A DNA stretch of 64,000 bases, from NCBI GenBank assembly GCA_016209015.1, contig JACQWY010000019.1, forward strand, positions 62,001 through 126,000, written 5' to 3'. The notes beneath the pieces are model-generated. The model was not told the DNA's origin. It did not search any database and worked only from the letters and a program-made list of their open reading frames with translations. The position numbers and the translations under genes were made by a program. The stretch comes from Gammaproteobacteria bacterium. Lineage in GTDB: Bacteria; Pseudomonadota; Gammaproteobacteria; Ga0077536. Of the stretch, positions 28,601 to 39,270 are shown in pieces (position 1 is the first letter of the stretch; each line of letters starts with the position of its first letter).

Positions 28601-30272
28601 GATGCTCCCGCCGCCGGCCGCGGCGACCGTGCTCGGGGCGATCCGCGAGGCCGACGCGAGCGGCACGTCCTACGGCCGCATCATCCGCCTCGGTCTGGAC
28701 GGCGGCGAGCGCTGGTTCGAGCTCTCGGTCTCGCGCAAGGCCGACACCGGGGAGGCCGTGGGCCGTTTCATCGTGCTGTCGCGCGACATCACCGAACGCA
28801 AGCTCGCCGAAGCGGAGCTCGAGCGGCACCGGCTGCACCTCGAAGAGCTCGTCGAGACCCGCACGCGCGAGCTCGCCGAGGCCCGCGACGCGGCGGAATC
28901 CGCGAACCGCATGAAATCCGTCTTCCTCGCGAACATGAGCCACGAGCTGCGCACGCCGCTGAACGCGATTCTCGGCTTCGCGCAGGTAATGGCGCGCGAT
29001 CCGCGCATCCCCGACGATCAGCGCAGCAATCTCGGGGCGATCAACCGCGGCGGCCGCCATCTCCTCACGCTCATCAACGACGTGCTCGAGATCTCGCGCA
29101 TCGAGGCCGGCCGCTCGACGCTGCAGCCGACGTCCTTCGATCTGCACGAGATGCTGCGTTCGCTCGGCGAGTTCGTGGAGCTGCGCGCGCGCCAGAAGCA
29201 TCTCGGGCTCGTCACGAGCTTCGCGCCCGAGGTGCCGCGCTTCGTGCGCACCGACGCCGGCAAGCTGCGCCAGGTGCTGCTCAACCTGCTGACGAACGCG
29301 GTGAAGTACTCCGAGCACGGCGAGGTCGTGCTGTCGGCGAACGCGCGGCCCGACGGTGCGCGCGTGGTCCTCGAATTCGCGGTGCGCGACACCGGCGTGG
29401 GACTCTCGGAGCCCGAGCTCAAAGCGATCTTCCAGCCGTTCTACCAGACCGAATACGGCGCGGCGCTCGGCGAGGGCACGGGGCTCGGGCTGTCGATCAG
29501 CCGCGAATACGCGCAGCTCCTCGGCGGCGAGCTGACCGCGGAGAGCACCGAGCAGCAGGGCTCGACGTTCCGCCTCGCCGTGCCGGTCGAGGCGATCGAG
29601 CTCGCCTCCACGGCCGCGGTGCTGCGCGGCACGGTAGCGGGACTCGCGCCGGGACAGGACGAGGTCCGCGTCCTCGTGGTCGACGACGACGAGGACAGCC
29701 GGCGGCTCCTCGAAGCGCTGCTCAGCCGCGTCGGCATGTCGGTGCGCACCGCCTGCGACGGTGCGGCGGCGGTCGACGTCTTCACGCGCTGGCGGCCGGG
29801 CTTCATCTGGATGGACATGCGCATGCCCGTGGTGGACGGCTACGAGGCGACGCGGCGCATCCGCGCGCTGCCCGAGGGCGGCAGCGTGCGCATCGCGGCG
29901 CTGACGGCGAGCGCGTTCAAGGAGGATCAGGAGGCGATCCGCGCCGTCGGCTGCGACGACGTGCTCGCGAAGCCGCTCGACGAGGCGCAGCTCTTCGCAA
30001 CCATGGAGCGCCTGCTCGGCGTGCGCTATCGCTACGAGGAGCCGCCGCAGTCCGCGCCCGAACGCGAGCCGGATCTCGGCGCATTGTCCGAGGAGCAGCG
30101 CGCGGAGCTCGCGCACGCCGCGGATCTCCTCGACATGGAACAGACCGAACGCGTCATCGGCCGCATCGCGGCGACGGACGTCGCGCTCGCCGAGCGCCTC
30201 ACCGCGCTCGCCCGCGCTTATCGCTACGATCGGATCGTGGCGCTGTGTGAATCAGCCCGGAGGTCGACATGA
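25659..30272 (+). CDS. Large soluble hybrid sensor histidine kinase
   Basis: 1537 residues, no membrane helix. Order: N-terminal coiled coil and GAF-like domain (1-180), PAS (about 190-320, GIWDWDIARDVLSWDTSMYR), GAF (about 327-487), GAF (about 500-667), three PAS domains (about 680-797, 803-927, 930-1047), HisKA with phospho-acceptor H1095 in MSHELRTPLNA, HATPase (about 1200-1314, GTGLGLSISREYAQL) and a receiver with D1386 in WMDMRMPVVDG. A tail of about 70 residues ends RAYRYDRIVALCESARR and recurs in the second kinase of this operon. Starts with GTG 25659. The next gene starts inside its stop codon (ATGA). Confidence 0.93.
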   Translation: MSTPHDAGTALEREIEHLRVRNRKLAEDKSYYILILRLMEQLSPLPVLEDMLRAMLASIVDCIGGTNIRVYYWIEGELHCCGFKENDRSLAAIDHPVVEKVVATREYVEEHGDAEDGLLRDGMLRQTFTWTFPLMVGPDLVGVIRLENLHIHGAALGRYLPTFCRHAALILANGVRNRVHQRAELALEAATDRLRLATEAGLIGIWDWDIARDVLSWDTSMYRLYGRTAETFAGTYAAWLEIVHPEDRAYVDAEARAALRGEREYAPEFRVVWPDGSIRYIKAAAQAIRDADGKPLRGVGINYDLTERKQAEEAQRRLNRELRAISDCNQALMRATDEHALLGDICRIICEEAGYVMAWVGYAEHDAAHTVQPVASAGRDEGYLEHARVSWADDVWGRGPSGSSIRTGESVRIQDFTTDERAAPWRAAALARGYRSCVGLALKDTNARTFGSLVIYSTEPAAFDAAEVRLLEELAADLSFGITVLRGRSELAAAEAENRTHLRFLAGMDRVNRAIQGSQDIEHLLGDVLEATLAIFECDRVGLAYPCDPGAKFWQIMTERAKPGFGTDYHGPIPMSPDRAWSMRMIAASSGPIRFGPGGDHPLTPAATEIFGIRAYMSTAVYPRPGEVWEFALASCAAPREWSTQELMLFKEISRRLGDALSRLLVYRELRENESKLAAAERMAELGYIDRDLVRGTVSLSEETYRICGFPPEPPITALAEWNARWLGIVHPDDRPQVEQRYADALGGVASYDIEYRIVHPDGTFRYVHGRAALTCNDAGQPVRMLGTLQDITARHLAEDRLRAREREFRTLAENSPDVIVRYDRECRRTYVNPEFVRVNGLTPRQVIGKSPEELSTYLAPLASSFTDRLRSVMQRGEPEEIDYDLVRDGEPEYWYIRAVPEFDAQGQVSSVLTIWSNITARKVAEQRVRTLNAELSATLQAIPDLLFDLDGDGRYLSAWAKNPALLAADREALIGHTVQEMLPPPAAATVLGAIREADASGTSYGRIIRLGLDGGERWFELSVSRKADTGEAVGRFIVLSRDITERKLAEAELERHRLHLEELVETRTRELAEARDAAESANRMKSVFLANMSHELRTPLNAILGFAQVMARDPRIPDDQRSNLGAINRGGRHLLTLINDVLEISRIEAGRSTLQPTSFDLHEMLRSLGEFVELRARQKHLGLVTSFAPEVPRFVRTDAGKLRQVLLNLLTNAVKYSEHGEVVLSANARPDGARVVLEFAVRDTGVGLSEPELKAIFQPFYQTEYGAALGEGTGLGLSISREYAQLLGGELTAESTEQQGSTFRLAVPVEAIELASTAAVLRGTVAGLAPGQDEVRVLVVDDDEDSRRLLEALLSRVGMSVRTACDGAAAVDVFTRWRPGFIWMDMRMPVVDGYEATRRIRALPEGGSVRIAALTASAFKEDQEAIRAVGCDDVLAKPLDEAQLFATMERLLGVRYRYEEPPQSAPEREPDLGALSEEQRAELAHAADLLDMEQTERVIGRIAATDVALAERLTALARAYRYDRIVALCESARRST

Positions 30273-31333
30273 ACGACATGGACCGCGGCAGCATCGTCAT
30301 CGTCGACGACAACGCCAACAACCTGCAGGTCCTGAGCAGCATGCTGCAGCAGGAAGGCTATAAAGTGCGGCCCGCGCTGAGCGGCGAACAGGCGCTGCGC
30401 GCGATCACCGCGAGTCCGCCGGATCTCGTGCTGCTCGACATCCGCATGCCCGGCATGGACGGCTACGAGACCTGTCGGCGTCTCAAGGCCACGCCCGCGA
30501 CCGCCGGCATTCCGGTCATCTTCATCAGCGCGCTCGCCGAGAGCGAGGACAAGCTCGCGGCGTTCGCGATCGGCGGCGTCGACTACGTCTCGAAGCCGTT
30601 CCAGGCCGAGGAAGTGCTGGCCCGCGTGCGCGCGCACCTGCAGCTCCATCGCATGCAGCAGAGCCTCGAAGGACTCGTCGAGGAACGCACCGCGGCGCTG
30701 TGCGTGAGCGTGGCCTCGCTCGAGGAGAGCCGCGCCGCCTACCGGCGCATGCTCGATCAGACGATCGCGGCGATCGCGATGACGATCGAGAAGCGCGATC
30801 CCTACACCGCCGGTCACCAGGTGCGCGTCGCGCATCTCGCGGTCGCGATGGCGCGCAAGCTCGGGCTCGAACCGGAACGCATCGAGGGCCTGCGTCTCGG
30901 TGCGACGATCCACGACATCGGGAAGATCTACCTGCCGGCGGAAATCCTGAGCCGGCCGGGCCGCCTCAGCGAGACCGAGCTCGCGCTCGTCCGCACGCAT
31001 GCCGAGGTCGGACTCGAAATCGTCCGCGACGTCGAGTTCCCGTGGCCGATCGGCATGATGATCCATCAGCACCACGAGCGCTGCGACGGCAGCGGCTATC
31101 CCCGCGGAATCGTCGGCGACGAAATCCTGCTCGAGGCGCGCATTCTCTGCGTCGCGGACGTCGTCGAAGCGATGGCTGCGCACCGCCCGTATCGCGCCGC
31201 GCTCGGCATCGACAAGGCGCTCGCCGAAGTCCGCGCCGGCCGCGGCACGCTCTACGATGGGCCCGTCGTCGATGCCTGCCTCGCGCTCTTCGAGCAGGAC
31301 CACTACCAGCTTCCGCCCTCGCTCGCCGGGTGA
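30269..31333 (+). CDS. Response regulator with HD-GYP phosphodiesterase domain
   Basis: 354 residues. N-terminal receiver: VIVDDNANNLQVL, phospho-acceptor D57 in LLDIRMPGMDGYETCRR, and Lys in VDYVSKPFQ. A coiled linker (about 130-170) leads to an HD-GYP domain: HD pair at 215-216 in ATIHDIGKIYLPAEIL, then MIHQHHERCDGSGYPRG, the GYP signature. Such proteins hydrolyse c-di-GMP to GMP on phosphorylation. Its ATG overlaps the stop of the upstream kinase by four bases, which makes that kinase the likely phosphate donor. Its own stop is followed within 15 bases by the binding-protein gene. Confidence 0.95.
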   Translation: MNDMDRGSIVIVDDNANNLQVLSSMLQQEGYKVRPALSGEQALRAITASPPDLVLLDIRMPGMDGYETCRRLKATPATAGIPVIFISALAESEDKLAAFAIGGVDYVSKPFQAEEVLARVRAHLQLHRMQQSLEGLVEERTAALCVSVASLEESRAAYRRMLDQTIAAIAMTIEKRDPYTAGHQVRVAHLAVAMARKLGLEPERIEGLRLGATIHDIGKIYLPAEILSRPGRLSETELALVRTHAEVGLEIVRDVEFPWPIGMMIHQHHERCDGSGYPRGIVGDEILLEARILCVADVVEAMAAHRPYRAALGIDKALAEVRAGRGTLYDGPVVDACLALFEQDHYQLPPSLAG

Positions 31334-31347
31334 CGCTGTCCGCCGCC

Positions 31348-32252
31348 ATGCCGATGTCGCGGCGCCGGGTGCTGCTCCTCGCCGCGCTCGCGTTGTGCGC
31401 GGCCTGCGGCCGCGAAGCGCCGCCTGCCGCCGGTCCGCGCTATGGCGACGCGCCGGCCGCGGAGGCGCCGCCGCTGCTCCGCTTCGCGATCCATCCGTTG
31501 CACAATCCGGCGAAGCTCCATGCCGTCTATCAGCCGCTCGTCGACGACTTGAACCGCGAACTCGGCGGACGCGTGCGCCTGCAGCTCGAGGCGTCGCTCG
31601 ACTACGGCGACTTCGAACGCAAGTATCGCGCCCGCGAGCCGGCGCTGCTGCTGCCGAACCCCTGGCAGACGCTCGATGCCGCCGGCGCCGGTTATCACGT
31701 CGTCGGCGTGACCGGCGAGGACGCCGACTTCCGGGGCGTCATCCTCGTGCGCCGCGACGGCGGCATCCACGTGCCCGCGGATCTGCGCGGCCGCGTCGTG
31801 AGCTATCCCGCGCCGACCGCGCTCGCGGCCTGCGTGATGCCGCAGTTCTTCCTGCACCGTCACGGTGTGGCGCTCGGCGAAGTGACGAACCACTACGTCG
31901 GCTCGCAGGAATCCTCGATCATGCACGTCGTGCTCGGCACGGCAGCCGCGGGCGCGACCTGGCCACCACCGTGGCGGCAGTTCCAGCGCGATCACCCGCA
32001 CGAGGCTGCGACGCTGCGGATCGCGTGGGAAACGGAAGCGCTGATCGGCAACTCGGTGATGGTGCGTGACGATCTCCCGCCGGAGGTCGTCCAGGCGCTC
32101 GTGGCGCGGCTGGTCGCGCTCGACGGCATGTTGCTGCCGGCGGCGGGCGAAGCGTTCCGGTTCCGCCGCGCCGGCGACGCCGATTACGCCCCGGTGCGCG
32201 ACTTCGTTGCCACGTTCGAACGCGAAGTGCGCCCCGTCGCGCGGGCTGAACC

Positions 32253-32256
<4 letters not shown>
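31348..32256 (+). CDS. PhnD-like periplasmic binding protein, probable lipoprotein
   Basis: 302 residues. Signal sequence RRRVLLLAALALCAACGREAPP with a lipobox-like AAC, then LLRFAIHPLHNPAKLHAVYQPLVDDLNREL, the start of the phosphate/phosphite/phosphonate binding-protein fold, and PALLLPNPWQTLDAAGAGYHVV, LRGRVVSYPAPTALAACVMPQFFL, HYVGSQESSIMHVVLGTAAAGATW. No ABC transporter genes are near; it sits between REC-HD-GYP and a membrane histidine kinase, so it is more likely the ligand-sensing partner of that kinase than a transport protein. ATG 31348 used; an in-frame GTG at 31330 would overlap the upstream stop. Its stop overlaps the next start (GTGA). Confidence 0.85.
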
Positions 32257-34836
<2,580 letters not shown>

Positions 34837-34856
<20 letters not shown>

Positions 34857-35298
34857 GCTCCGTCTCCCACAGCGCAGGATCGCCGCCGCTTTCCGGCCCG
34901 CGCAGATAACGCTCCCAGAGCATCGGCGCGGGCGCGAGACGCTCCGCCGCCATCCACGCGATGAGCCCGCCCCATGCAGCGGCGAGACCCTCGTAGTCGC
35001 CGCGATGGATTGCGCGGGCGACGCGCGCCGCGGGCAGCCGGCTCGTCTTCACGCGGCCGGACGGCGCGATCGCACACGCGACCGGAAAGCCCACTTCCAA
35101 ATCGAAGTGATCGTCGGGCGGTGCGGCGTGGAAGGAAATCAGAGGCCCCGCGGGGGCGACGCCGGCGGCGGCCAGCACGGCGAGGACTTCGTGGATCGCG
35201 GGTGTCATCGCTTCGTGGATCCGTGCGCGCGGCACGCGGAGGTGGACGACGGCAGTGAGCTGTTCCTCGCTCGCGGCGAGGTGCGGTTCGTCGATCAT
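34837..35298 (-). CDS. GyrI-like / AraC effector-binding-domain protein
   Basis: 153 residues of the SRPBCC-like GyrI fold: QLTAVVHLRVPRARIHEAMTPAIHEVLAVLAAAGVAPAGPLISF, DDHFDLEVGFPVACAI, SRLPAARVARAIHRGDYEGLAAAWGGLIAWM. Stand-alone members bind small hydrophobic ligands or inhibit gyrase. Start ATG 35298. The final C-terminal codons overlap the end of the convergent kinase gene. Confidence 0.8.
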
Positions 35299-35336
35299 GC
35301 GGCGGTCCTCGCCCGCGGCATGCGGGCAGGCGCATG

Positions 35337-35576
35337 TTACGCCGCCTCGTTCTCCCGCGCGAAAGCGATCGCCGCTTCGACGGCCGCGCGTGCCTGCGGA
35401 CTGTTGCGCCAGCACGTCGTGCCGGTCAGCGTCGAGGCGGCGCACACCACATCGCCGGCATCCGCCGCGCGCAATTTCGCGAGCGAGCCGAGACCGAGTT
35501 GTTCGAGCCGGGAGATGACTTTCGGGCCGACGCCTTTGATGGCGAGCAGCCCGAGGCGTTCTTGGGGAGTGAACAT
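35337..35576 (-). CDS. Small helix-hairpin-helix protein
   Basis: 79 residues. One clear helix-hairpin-helix: RLGLLAIKGVGPKVISRLEQLGLGSLAKLR, as in DNA-repair and RNA-polymerase-alpha-like modules. The rest (CAASTLTGTTCWRNSPQARAAVEAAI) is helical with two cysteines. Probably binds DNA non-specifically; no partner is evident. Start ATG 35576. Confidence 0.65.
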   Translation of the reverse strand: MFTPQERLGLLAIKGVGPKVISRLEQLGLGSLAKLRAADAGDVVCAASTLTGTTCWRNSPQARAAVEAAIAFARENEAA

Positions 35577-35763
35577 GCGGGCTTCCTTTTCCTCGGAGGA
35601 TCTTCCTGCGCGCCGTCGGGCCGGCGCGCCGCCATAGTGCCGCGCAGGCACGGCACCTGACAAGCCCCGACGTCGACCATCTACGCCGCGAGGGTCATGC
35701 GATGTCGCGTCGAGGGGCGTGCCGGAGCACAGCAGCTTCCGGGCGATTGCGCGAACGGCGGCC

Positions 35764-36120
35764 TCACGCGCCGGGGATTGCGAGGCACTCCGTGATCTCG
35801 ACGGAATCGCCCGGGAAGATCGTGAAGTGCGGGTGATCGACGAAGAGCCGGGCCGCGGCGTCATGCGATTCCGCTTCGACGACCGTGTAGGTGGCGAGCG
35901 CGTTGCGCGTATCCGCGATACCGGTGGGTGAGGCGGATTTCGTGCGGCCGAGCGGCGCGCCGGTATCGACGATCGAGGCGCGGTGCGTCGCGACCCAACG
36001 CCCCCAGGCCGCGACACCCTCCGCGCGGCGCGCATTGCGTTCGGCATCCGAGAGCGCATTCCAGCCGCTGCGGGCGAGTGCTGCTTCGGAACCGAGATAG
36101 ACGGCGAGAAAGCGTTTCAT
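35764..36120 (-). CDS. YCII-related protein
   Basis: 118 residues: KRFLAVYLGSEAALARSGWNAL, RRAEGVAAWGRWVATHRASIVDTGAPLGRTK and LATYTVVEAESHDAAARLFVDHPHFTIFPGDSVEITECL. Matches the YCII fold with the HPHF motif common in these proteins. GGAGG lies 10-14 bases before ATG 36120. Function unknown. Confidence 0.8.
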   Translation of the reverse strand: MKRFLAVYLGSEAALARSGWNALSDAERNARRAEGVAAWGRWVATHRASIVDTGAPLGRTKSASPTGIADTRNALATYTVVEAESHDAAARLFVDHPHFTIFPGDSVEITECLAIPGA

Positions 36121-36422
36121 CGGGGCGGTCCTCCGCGACGTGGGCGACGGCTCACAGTCTAGCGCGGCACGGCTCGCGACCCGGCGAGAAACGTGCGACG
36201 CGGCTTGCCGATTCGGCATTCTTCGATGCGGATCGCGTGCTCGCCGGTTTGCAGCGTGCGGGGTTCACGGATATCCGACGCTCTCGCGCAGCCTCGGAGC
36301 CTGGACGCGTGGCCCCCGCGGGTCGGGGCGATTGTTCATGGCGAGACGCGCGCGGCCGGACTGCCCGGGCCGGCAGCATGCGGATCCGGGTCCCGCGATA
36401 CGGCGCGGGACGGCGTGGCCGG
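36121..36422. other. 302-base gap with a possible gene remnant
   Basis: On the plus strand 36205-36300 reads RLADSAFFDADRVLAGLQ then RAGFTDIRRSR, which looks like the end of a methyltransferase-like domain, but has no start or stable frame. Otherwise empty. Confidence 0.25.
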
Positions 36423-36881
36423 CTACTTGCAGTTCTGCGCGACGTAGCGCTCGGTATTGGCAATCTCGGCGGGGCGCGCATCGTCGTCGATGTAGTGACG
36501 CTCGCCCTTGTCGTCCGAGCGGTAGACGCGCCGCTCGAGCTTCAGCGCATCGAGATTCTCGCGGGCATGGTCACAGCGCGCGGCCCGATTCCGGGCCTCG
36601 ACGATCGCGTTGCGGACCACGAGGTTCGCCTCGAGGCGCTGGCGCTCCGCGACGAGATGATCGTTCGAGGACTGCGGCAGCAGCGCGGGCGCGGCGGGCG
36701 TCGGCGCAGTCTGCTGCGGCAGGGGCTGCGTTTGCAAATCGAACGTCGTGTGCACGGCTCCGGCCTGGCAGGGATGGTCCTGGAACGCGACCTTGCCGTT
36801 CGGCAGCGCGCACTTGTAACCCTGCGCGAAAGCGCCGCTGGACTGCAGGAGGATCAGGACGGCGAGGACCGCGGATTTCAT
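36423..36881 (-). CDS. DUF4124-domain periplasmic protein
   Basis: 152 residues. Signal peptide KSAVLAVLILLQSSGAFAQ, then the short DUF4124 module YKCALPNGKVAFQDHPCQAG with two cysteines that may bond. A Pro/Gln linker (PLPQQTAPTPAAPALLPQ) leads to a charged helical C-terminus with two more cysteines (RAARCDHAREN, RYVAQNCK). Such proteins are common and uncharacterised in beta/gammaproteobacteria. Start ATG 36881. Confidence 0.85.
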   Translation of the reverse strand: MKSAVLAVLILLQSSGAFAQGYKCALPNGKVAFQDHPCQAGAVHTTFDLQTQPLPQQTAPTPAAPALLPQSSNDHLVAERQRLEANLVVRNAIVEARNRAARCDHARENLDALKLERRVYRSDDKGERHYIDDDARPAEIANTERYVAQNCK

Positions 36882-37075
36882 TTTGGCAATACCTGTTCTC
36901 GATGCCTCCTTATCGGCCTGCGGCCGGCCTCGATTCAGAGCGAGACGGTGACAGAGTCGGCAGGCTCGAGAGGCGAGCGCTGCGGCAGGCGCCGCGCGAT
37001 CCGCGGCGTATCGGGTCCTGGGCCGGAGGTGCCGGGTTTGCCGCGCAGCGTGATGTCGGAAATGGCGCTTCCGGC

Positions 37076-37480
37076 TCAGCGCGTGCGGTGCACGACGAAG
37101 GCGCGATCGCAGAGTTCGAAGCCGGCCTTCGAATAGAAGCCGACGGCATCCGGTGCGGCGACGAGCACGACGGACACCGCCTCGCCCACGGCTTCGCGCG
37201 TCAGGCGGACGAGCTCGCGCCCGATGCCGCGGTCCTGATAGGCACGATCGACGGCGAGGTCCGAGAGGTAGCAGCAGTACACGTCATCCGTGAGCGCGCG
37301 ACTCACGCCGACGAGCCTGCCGTTCGCGCGTGCCGACACCACGAGACAGTGCGCGGCGAACATCTTCGCGATGCGCTCGGGCTCGCCGGTCGGCCGGCGG
37401 ATGCCCGAGGCGTCGAAGAGCGCGATGACTTCGCGGGTGTCGGGCTTTTCGCCGACGTGGTAATCGATGTTCGATGGCAT
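37076..37480 (-). CDS. GNAT-family N-acetyltransferase
   Basis: 134 residues. Acetyl-CoA binding motif A is YLSDLAVDRAYQDRGIGRELVRLTREA (Q/RxxGxG/A as DRGIGRE), motif B is VVLVAAPDAVGFYSKAGFELCDRAFV. N-terminus: IDYHVGEKPDTREVIALFDASGIRRP, an arrangement frequent in small GNATs. Substrate unknown. Start ATG 37480. Confidence 0.88.
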   Translation of the reverse strand: MPSNIDYHVGEKPDTREVIALFDASGIRRPTGEPERIAKMFAAHCLVVSARANGRLVGVSRALTDDVYCCYLSDLAVDRAYQDRGIGRELVRLTREAVGEAVSVVLVAAPDAVGFYSKAGFELCDRAFVVHRTR

Positions 37481-37598
37481 GCGGGGCGGAGTCTATGCCT
37501 GCGCTTTCCGTCTCGACAAGTTCATCCGAGTGGTCCGGGTCACTCATTGCGGTAGAGTGATTCGCGAACGGGTGGCAATGAAGTCGAGGACGTACACG

Positions 37599-37997
37599 AT
37601 GAAGCTCGTGATTGGCCCGGACGTGGCGATGTGGCTCGCCGAACAACGCGCCAAGATACCCGCCCGGCACACGCTCCTTGCGCCGACGTTACTGCGCTCG
37701 CAGGTACTTGCTTGGTGCTACCGCGATGTGCAAACCGGCCGGGTGACGCGCAAGGAAGCGGATGCCCGGTTGAACTATCTGAGGGCGTTGAAGATCCGGT
37801 TGTTGGGAGATCGGGTTCTGCAACAGACCGCGTGGTCGTTTGCCCAGGAGCTGGGCTGGGCCGACACCTTCATGGCGGAGTACCTCGGCCTGACGAAGCT
37901 GCAGGCCGAGGCCTTGGTCACGCGCGACGAAGAAGTGGCGGAAGCCGCCAAGCGCCTGGCACTCGTCGTGGTGCCGCCAGAAGCGCTGCTGGAGTGA
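37599..37997 (+). CDS. Solitary PIN-domain protein with altered first acidic residue
   Basis: 132 residues resembling VapC-type PIN proteins: KLVIGPDVAMWLAEQRAKIPARHTLLAPTLLRSQVLAW, RKEADARLNYLRALKIRLLGDRVLQQTAW, WADTFMAEYLGLTKLQAEALVTRDEEVAEAAK. The first catalytic Asp, usually in VIDxSV, appears as Gly (VIGPDV). The later acidic residues (WADTF, TRDEE) are present. GAGGA lies eight bases before ATG 37599. No antitoxin gene is adjacent, so it may be an orphan or inactive. Confidence 0.7.
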   Translation: MKLVIGPDVAMWLAEQRAKIPARHTLLAPTLLRSQVLAWCYRDVQTGRVTRKEADARLNYLRALKIRLLGDRVLQQTAWSFAQELGWADTFMAEYLGLTKLQAEALVTRDEEVAEAAKRLALVVVPPEALLE

Positions 37998-38081
37998 CGC
38001 TGGGGGATGCACCTGTGCCGGCTAGAACGTCTGAAATTCGATGGATTCGGGCGCACGTGCTGCGCCATTTCCATGCTGCGC

Positions 38082-38423
38082 TCAGGACCGCGGATCGAGC
38101 CCGAACACACGTAGCTCTTGATTACAGCGACAGGCCTTCGCGATGCGCGCGGCCCACGCGACGGCTTCTCCACGCGTAGGGAGTTCAAGCACGGTGAAGC
38201 CGCCGTCGAGCGCGGGTGCCCATGGGTAACCGCCCTCGGCGACTGAGCCGTCGGCGGCCACGAGCACCGGCGGCACGCCTTCGTCGATACCGCCGGCGAA
38301 GACGTAGACGCCGGCTGCTTTCGCTTCCTCGATCACGGCGTGCGCGTCGCACCCCACCGCCTCCCACGCGTCTTCGGGCACGACCATCGCAGCAGCGGGA
38401 AAGGAGATCAGGTACTTGGCCAT
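38082..38423 (-). CDS. YCII/DGPF-domain protein
   Basis: 113 residues: AKYLISFPAAAMVVPEDAWEAVGCDAHAVIEEAKAAGVYVFAGGIDEG, VAADGSVAEGGYPWAPALDGGFTVLELPTRGEAVAWAARIAKAC, the DGPF/YCII arrangement with the 'GG(F/Y)xv(l/i)elp' strand. Often linked to ECF sigma factors, none here. It lies just left of the last attC of the integron; no attC on its own far side, so I treat it as chromosomal. Confidence 0.82.
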   Translation of the reverse strand: MAKYLISFPAAAMVVPEDAWEAVGCDAHAVIEEAKAAGVYVFAGGIDEGVPPVLVAADGSVAEGGYPWAPALDGGFTVLELPTRGEAVAWAARIAKACRCNQELRVFGLDPRS

Positions 38424-38471
38424 GGTGCTGTCTCCGTTGGAAATTGATGTCTGTCGGAAAGCGAGTGTGCG

Positions 38472-38537
38472 GCCCAACGTTCAAGGTGAGCGGCCGGCGG
38501 AGGCCGAAGGCCGCAGCGCAGGCTTGGGCGTCATGTG
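38472..38537 (-). other. attC site, distal end of array
   Basis: GCCCAAC at 38472-38478 followed by GTTC, central palindrome GGCCGGCGGAGGCCGAAGGCC, and a degenerate right core TCATGTG at the DUF6714 stop. Confidence 0.65.
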
Positions 38538-39001
38538 GCGACTACCCGATAAAGAGCATTTGGCACCCACCACTCGTCCAGAACCTGGCACGCGAGATCT
38601 TGATGAGCGGACGACTCCCCGAAGGCGAGAGCTTCCAGGAACCGGGTAATCAGTGACTCCTGCCGCTGGGAGAGAGAGGCGAGGCGTGGGGGATCGCGGT
38701 CCGGCGGACGAAGAGCGCTCAGCAGCGCGTCAACGACGAGGCTGTTGTCGTGCCTGTGGCGGAGAGCGTACTCGATCAAATGGGGCAAGTAATGGCGCCA
38801 CGAAGCTGCATCCAGGTGCGCGATACCCCAGGAGTAGCTCTCGAGGTAAGCGTCACATATCGAGTCGGCCGCTGGATCAAATTGAGAGGGCTGTTCGTAG
38901 TCATCGAGGTCGTTGCCAGCGCGCAGAGTCACCGATGGCGCAGCCGCCACCTCGGGCGCAAAGGCGGAAAACAATTCGGCAACTAGCGAAGACTGGCCCA
39001 T
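38531..39001 (-). CDS. DUF6714-family cassette protein
   Basis: 156 residues, apparently the DUF6714 family: FDPAADSICDAYLESYSWGIAHLDAASWRHYLPHLIEYALRH, SALRPPDRDPPRLASLSQRQESLITRFLEALAFGE, QDLACQVLDEWWVPNALYR. Function unknown. Start ATG 39001 rather than six codons upstream, leaving 10 bases to the neighbouring attC. Last cassette of the array. Confidence 0.8.
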   Translation of the reverse strand: MGQSSLVAELFSAFAPEVAAAPSVTLRAGNDLDDYEQPSQFDPAADSICDAYLESYSWGIAHLDAASWRHYLPHLIEYALRHRHDNSLVVDALLSALRPPDRDPPRLASLSQRQESLITRFLEALAFGESSAHQDLACQVLDEWWVPNALYRVVAT

Positions 39002-39011
39002 AGGACTATGA

Positions 39012-39079
39012 CGCCCCACGTGTCGTCGAGCGGCCGCGAAGCGCGCAGCGCGAAGGCGTCCGCTCCAACGGCTGATTAT
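39012..39079 (-). other. attC site (degenerate cores)
   Basis: Left core GCCCCAC, right core ATTATGT, with a central arm pair around AGCGGCCGCGAAGCGCGCAG and the family-specific GCGTCCGCTCCAACGGCTG. The core bases depart from consensus, so it may recombine poorly. Confidence 0.6.
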
Positions 39080-39150
39080 GTGGCAGCCCCGGCTCGAACA
39101 TGAGGTGTAAGCTCATTTGGATTCCTACACACGGCCGACTGCCATGTTGC
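39079..39150. repeat. Fossil copy of the vapBC cassette 5' region
   Basis: TGTGGCAGCCCC, GCTC, CATGAGGTGTAAGCTCATTTG and CTACACACGGC parallel the stretch 44630-44700 that precedes vapB. The vapB coding part is missing here. Confidence 0.65.
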
Positions 39151-39223
39151 TCTGCGCAGAGGCGGGGTTCGTGGCGAGGAACCAGATCGCCACGAGTGCG
39201 GCTAAGAGCGGGACTTTCAGCAT
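39125..39223 (-). CDS. Putative 32-residue secreted peptide
   Basis: Short frame MLKVPLLAALVAIWFLATNPASAQ followed by SNMAVGRV and TAG (split here). It has a perfect AAGGAG nine bases before ATG 39223 and a textbook signal peptide with AxA cleavage, leaving a nine-residue mature peptide. It may be a real microprotein, or the 5' end of a longer cassette gene cut off where the vapBC-like fossil was joined. The second reading seems more likely. Confidence 0.4.
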   Translation of the reverse strand: MLKVPLLAALVAIWFLATNPASAQSNMAVGRV

Positions 39224-39270
39224 GAGAGTGAATCTCCTTGGTAGTACTGACGTTTGAGCTGAGCGAAGGC

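Noticed and set aside
25443-30116. 1557-codon open frame antisense to the large kinase
   Set aside because: The sense frame has seven recognisable domains. The antisense frame has none and reflects codon bias.
31330-31347. GTG 31330 as the start of the PhnD-like protein
   Set aside because: It overlaps the upstream stop and would fit coupling, but places extra residues before the signal sequence. ATG 31348 is simpler; the choice is open.
36205-36300. Methyltransferase-like gene fragment on the plus strand
   Set aside because: About 30 codons look protein-like, but there is no start, no full frame and no confirming motif.
38082-38423. YCII/DGPF gene as the last integron cassette
   Set aside because: No attC-like site lies on its left side, and its codon use resembles the chromosome.
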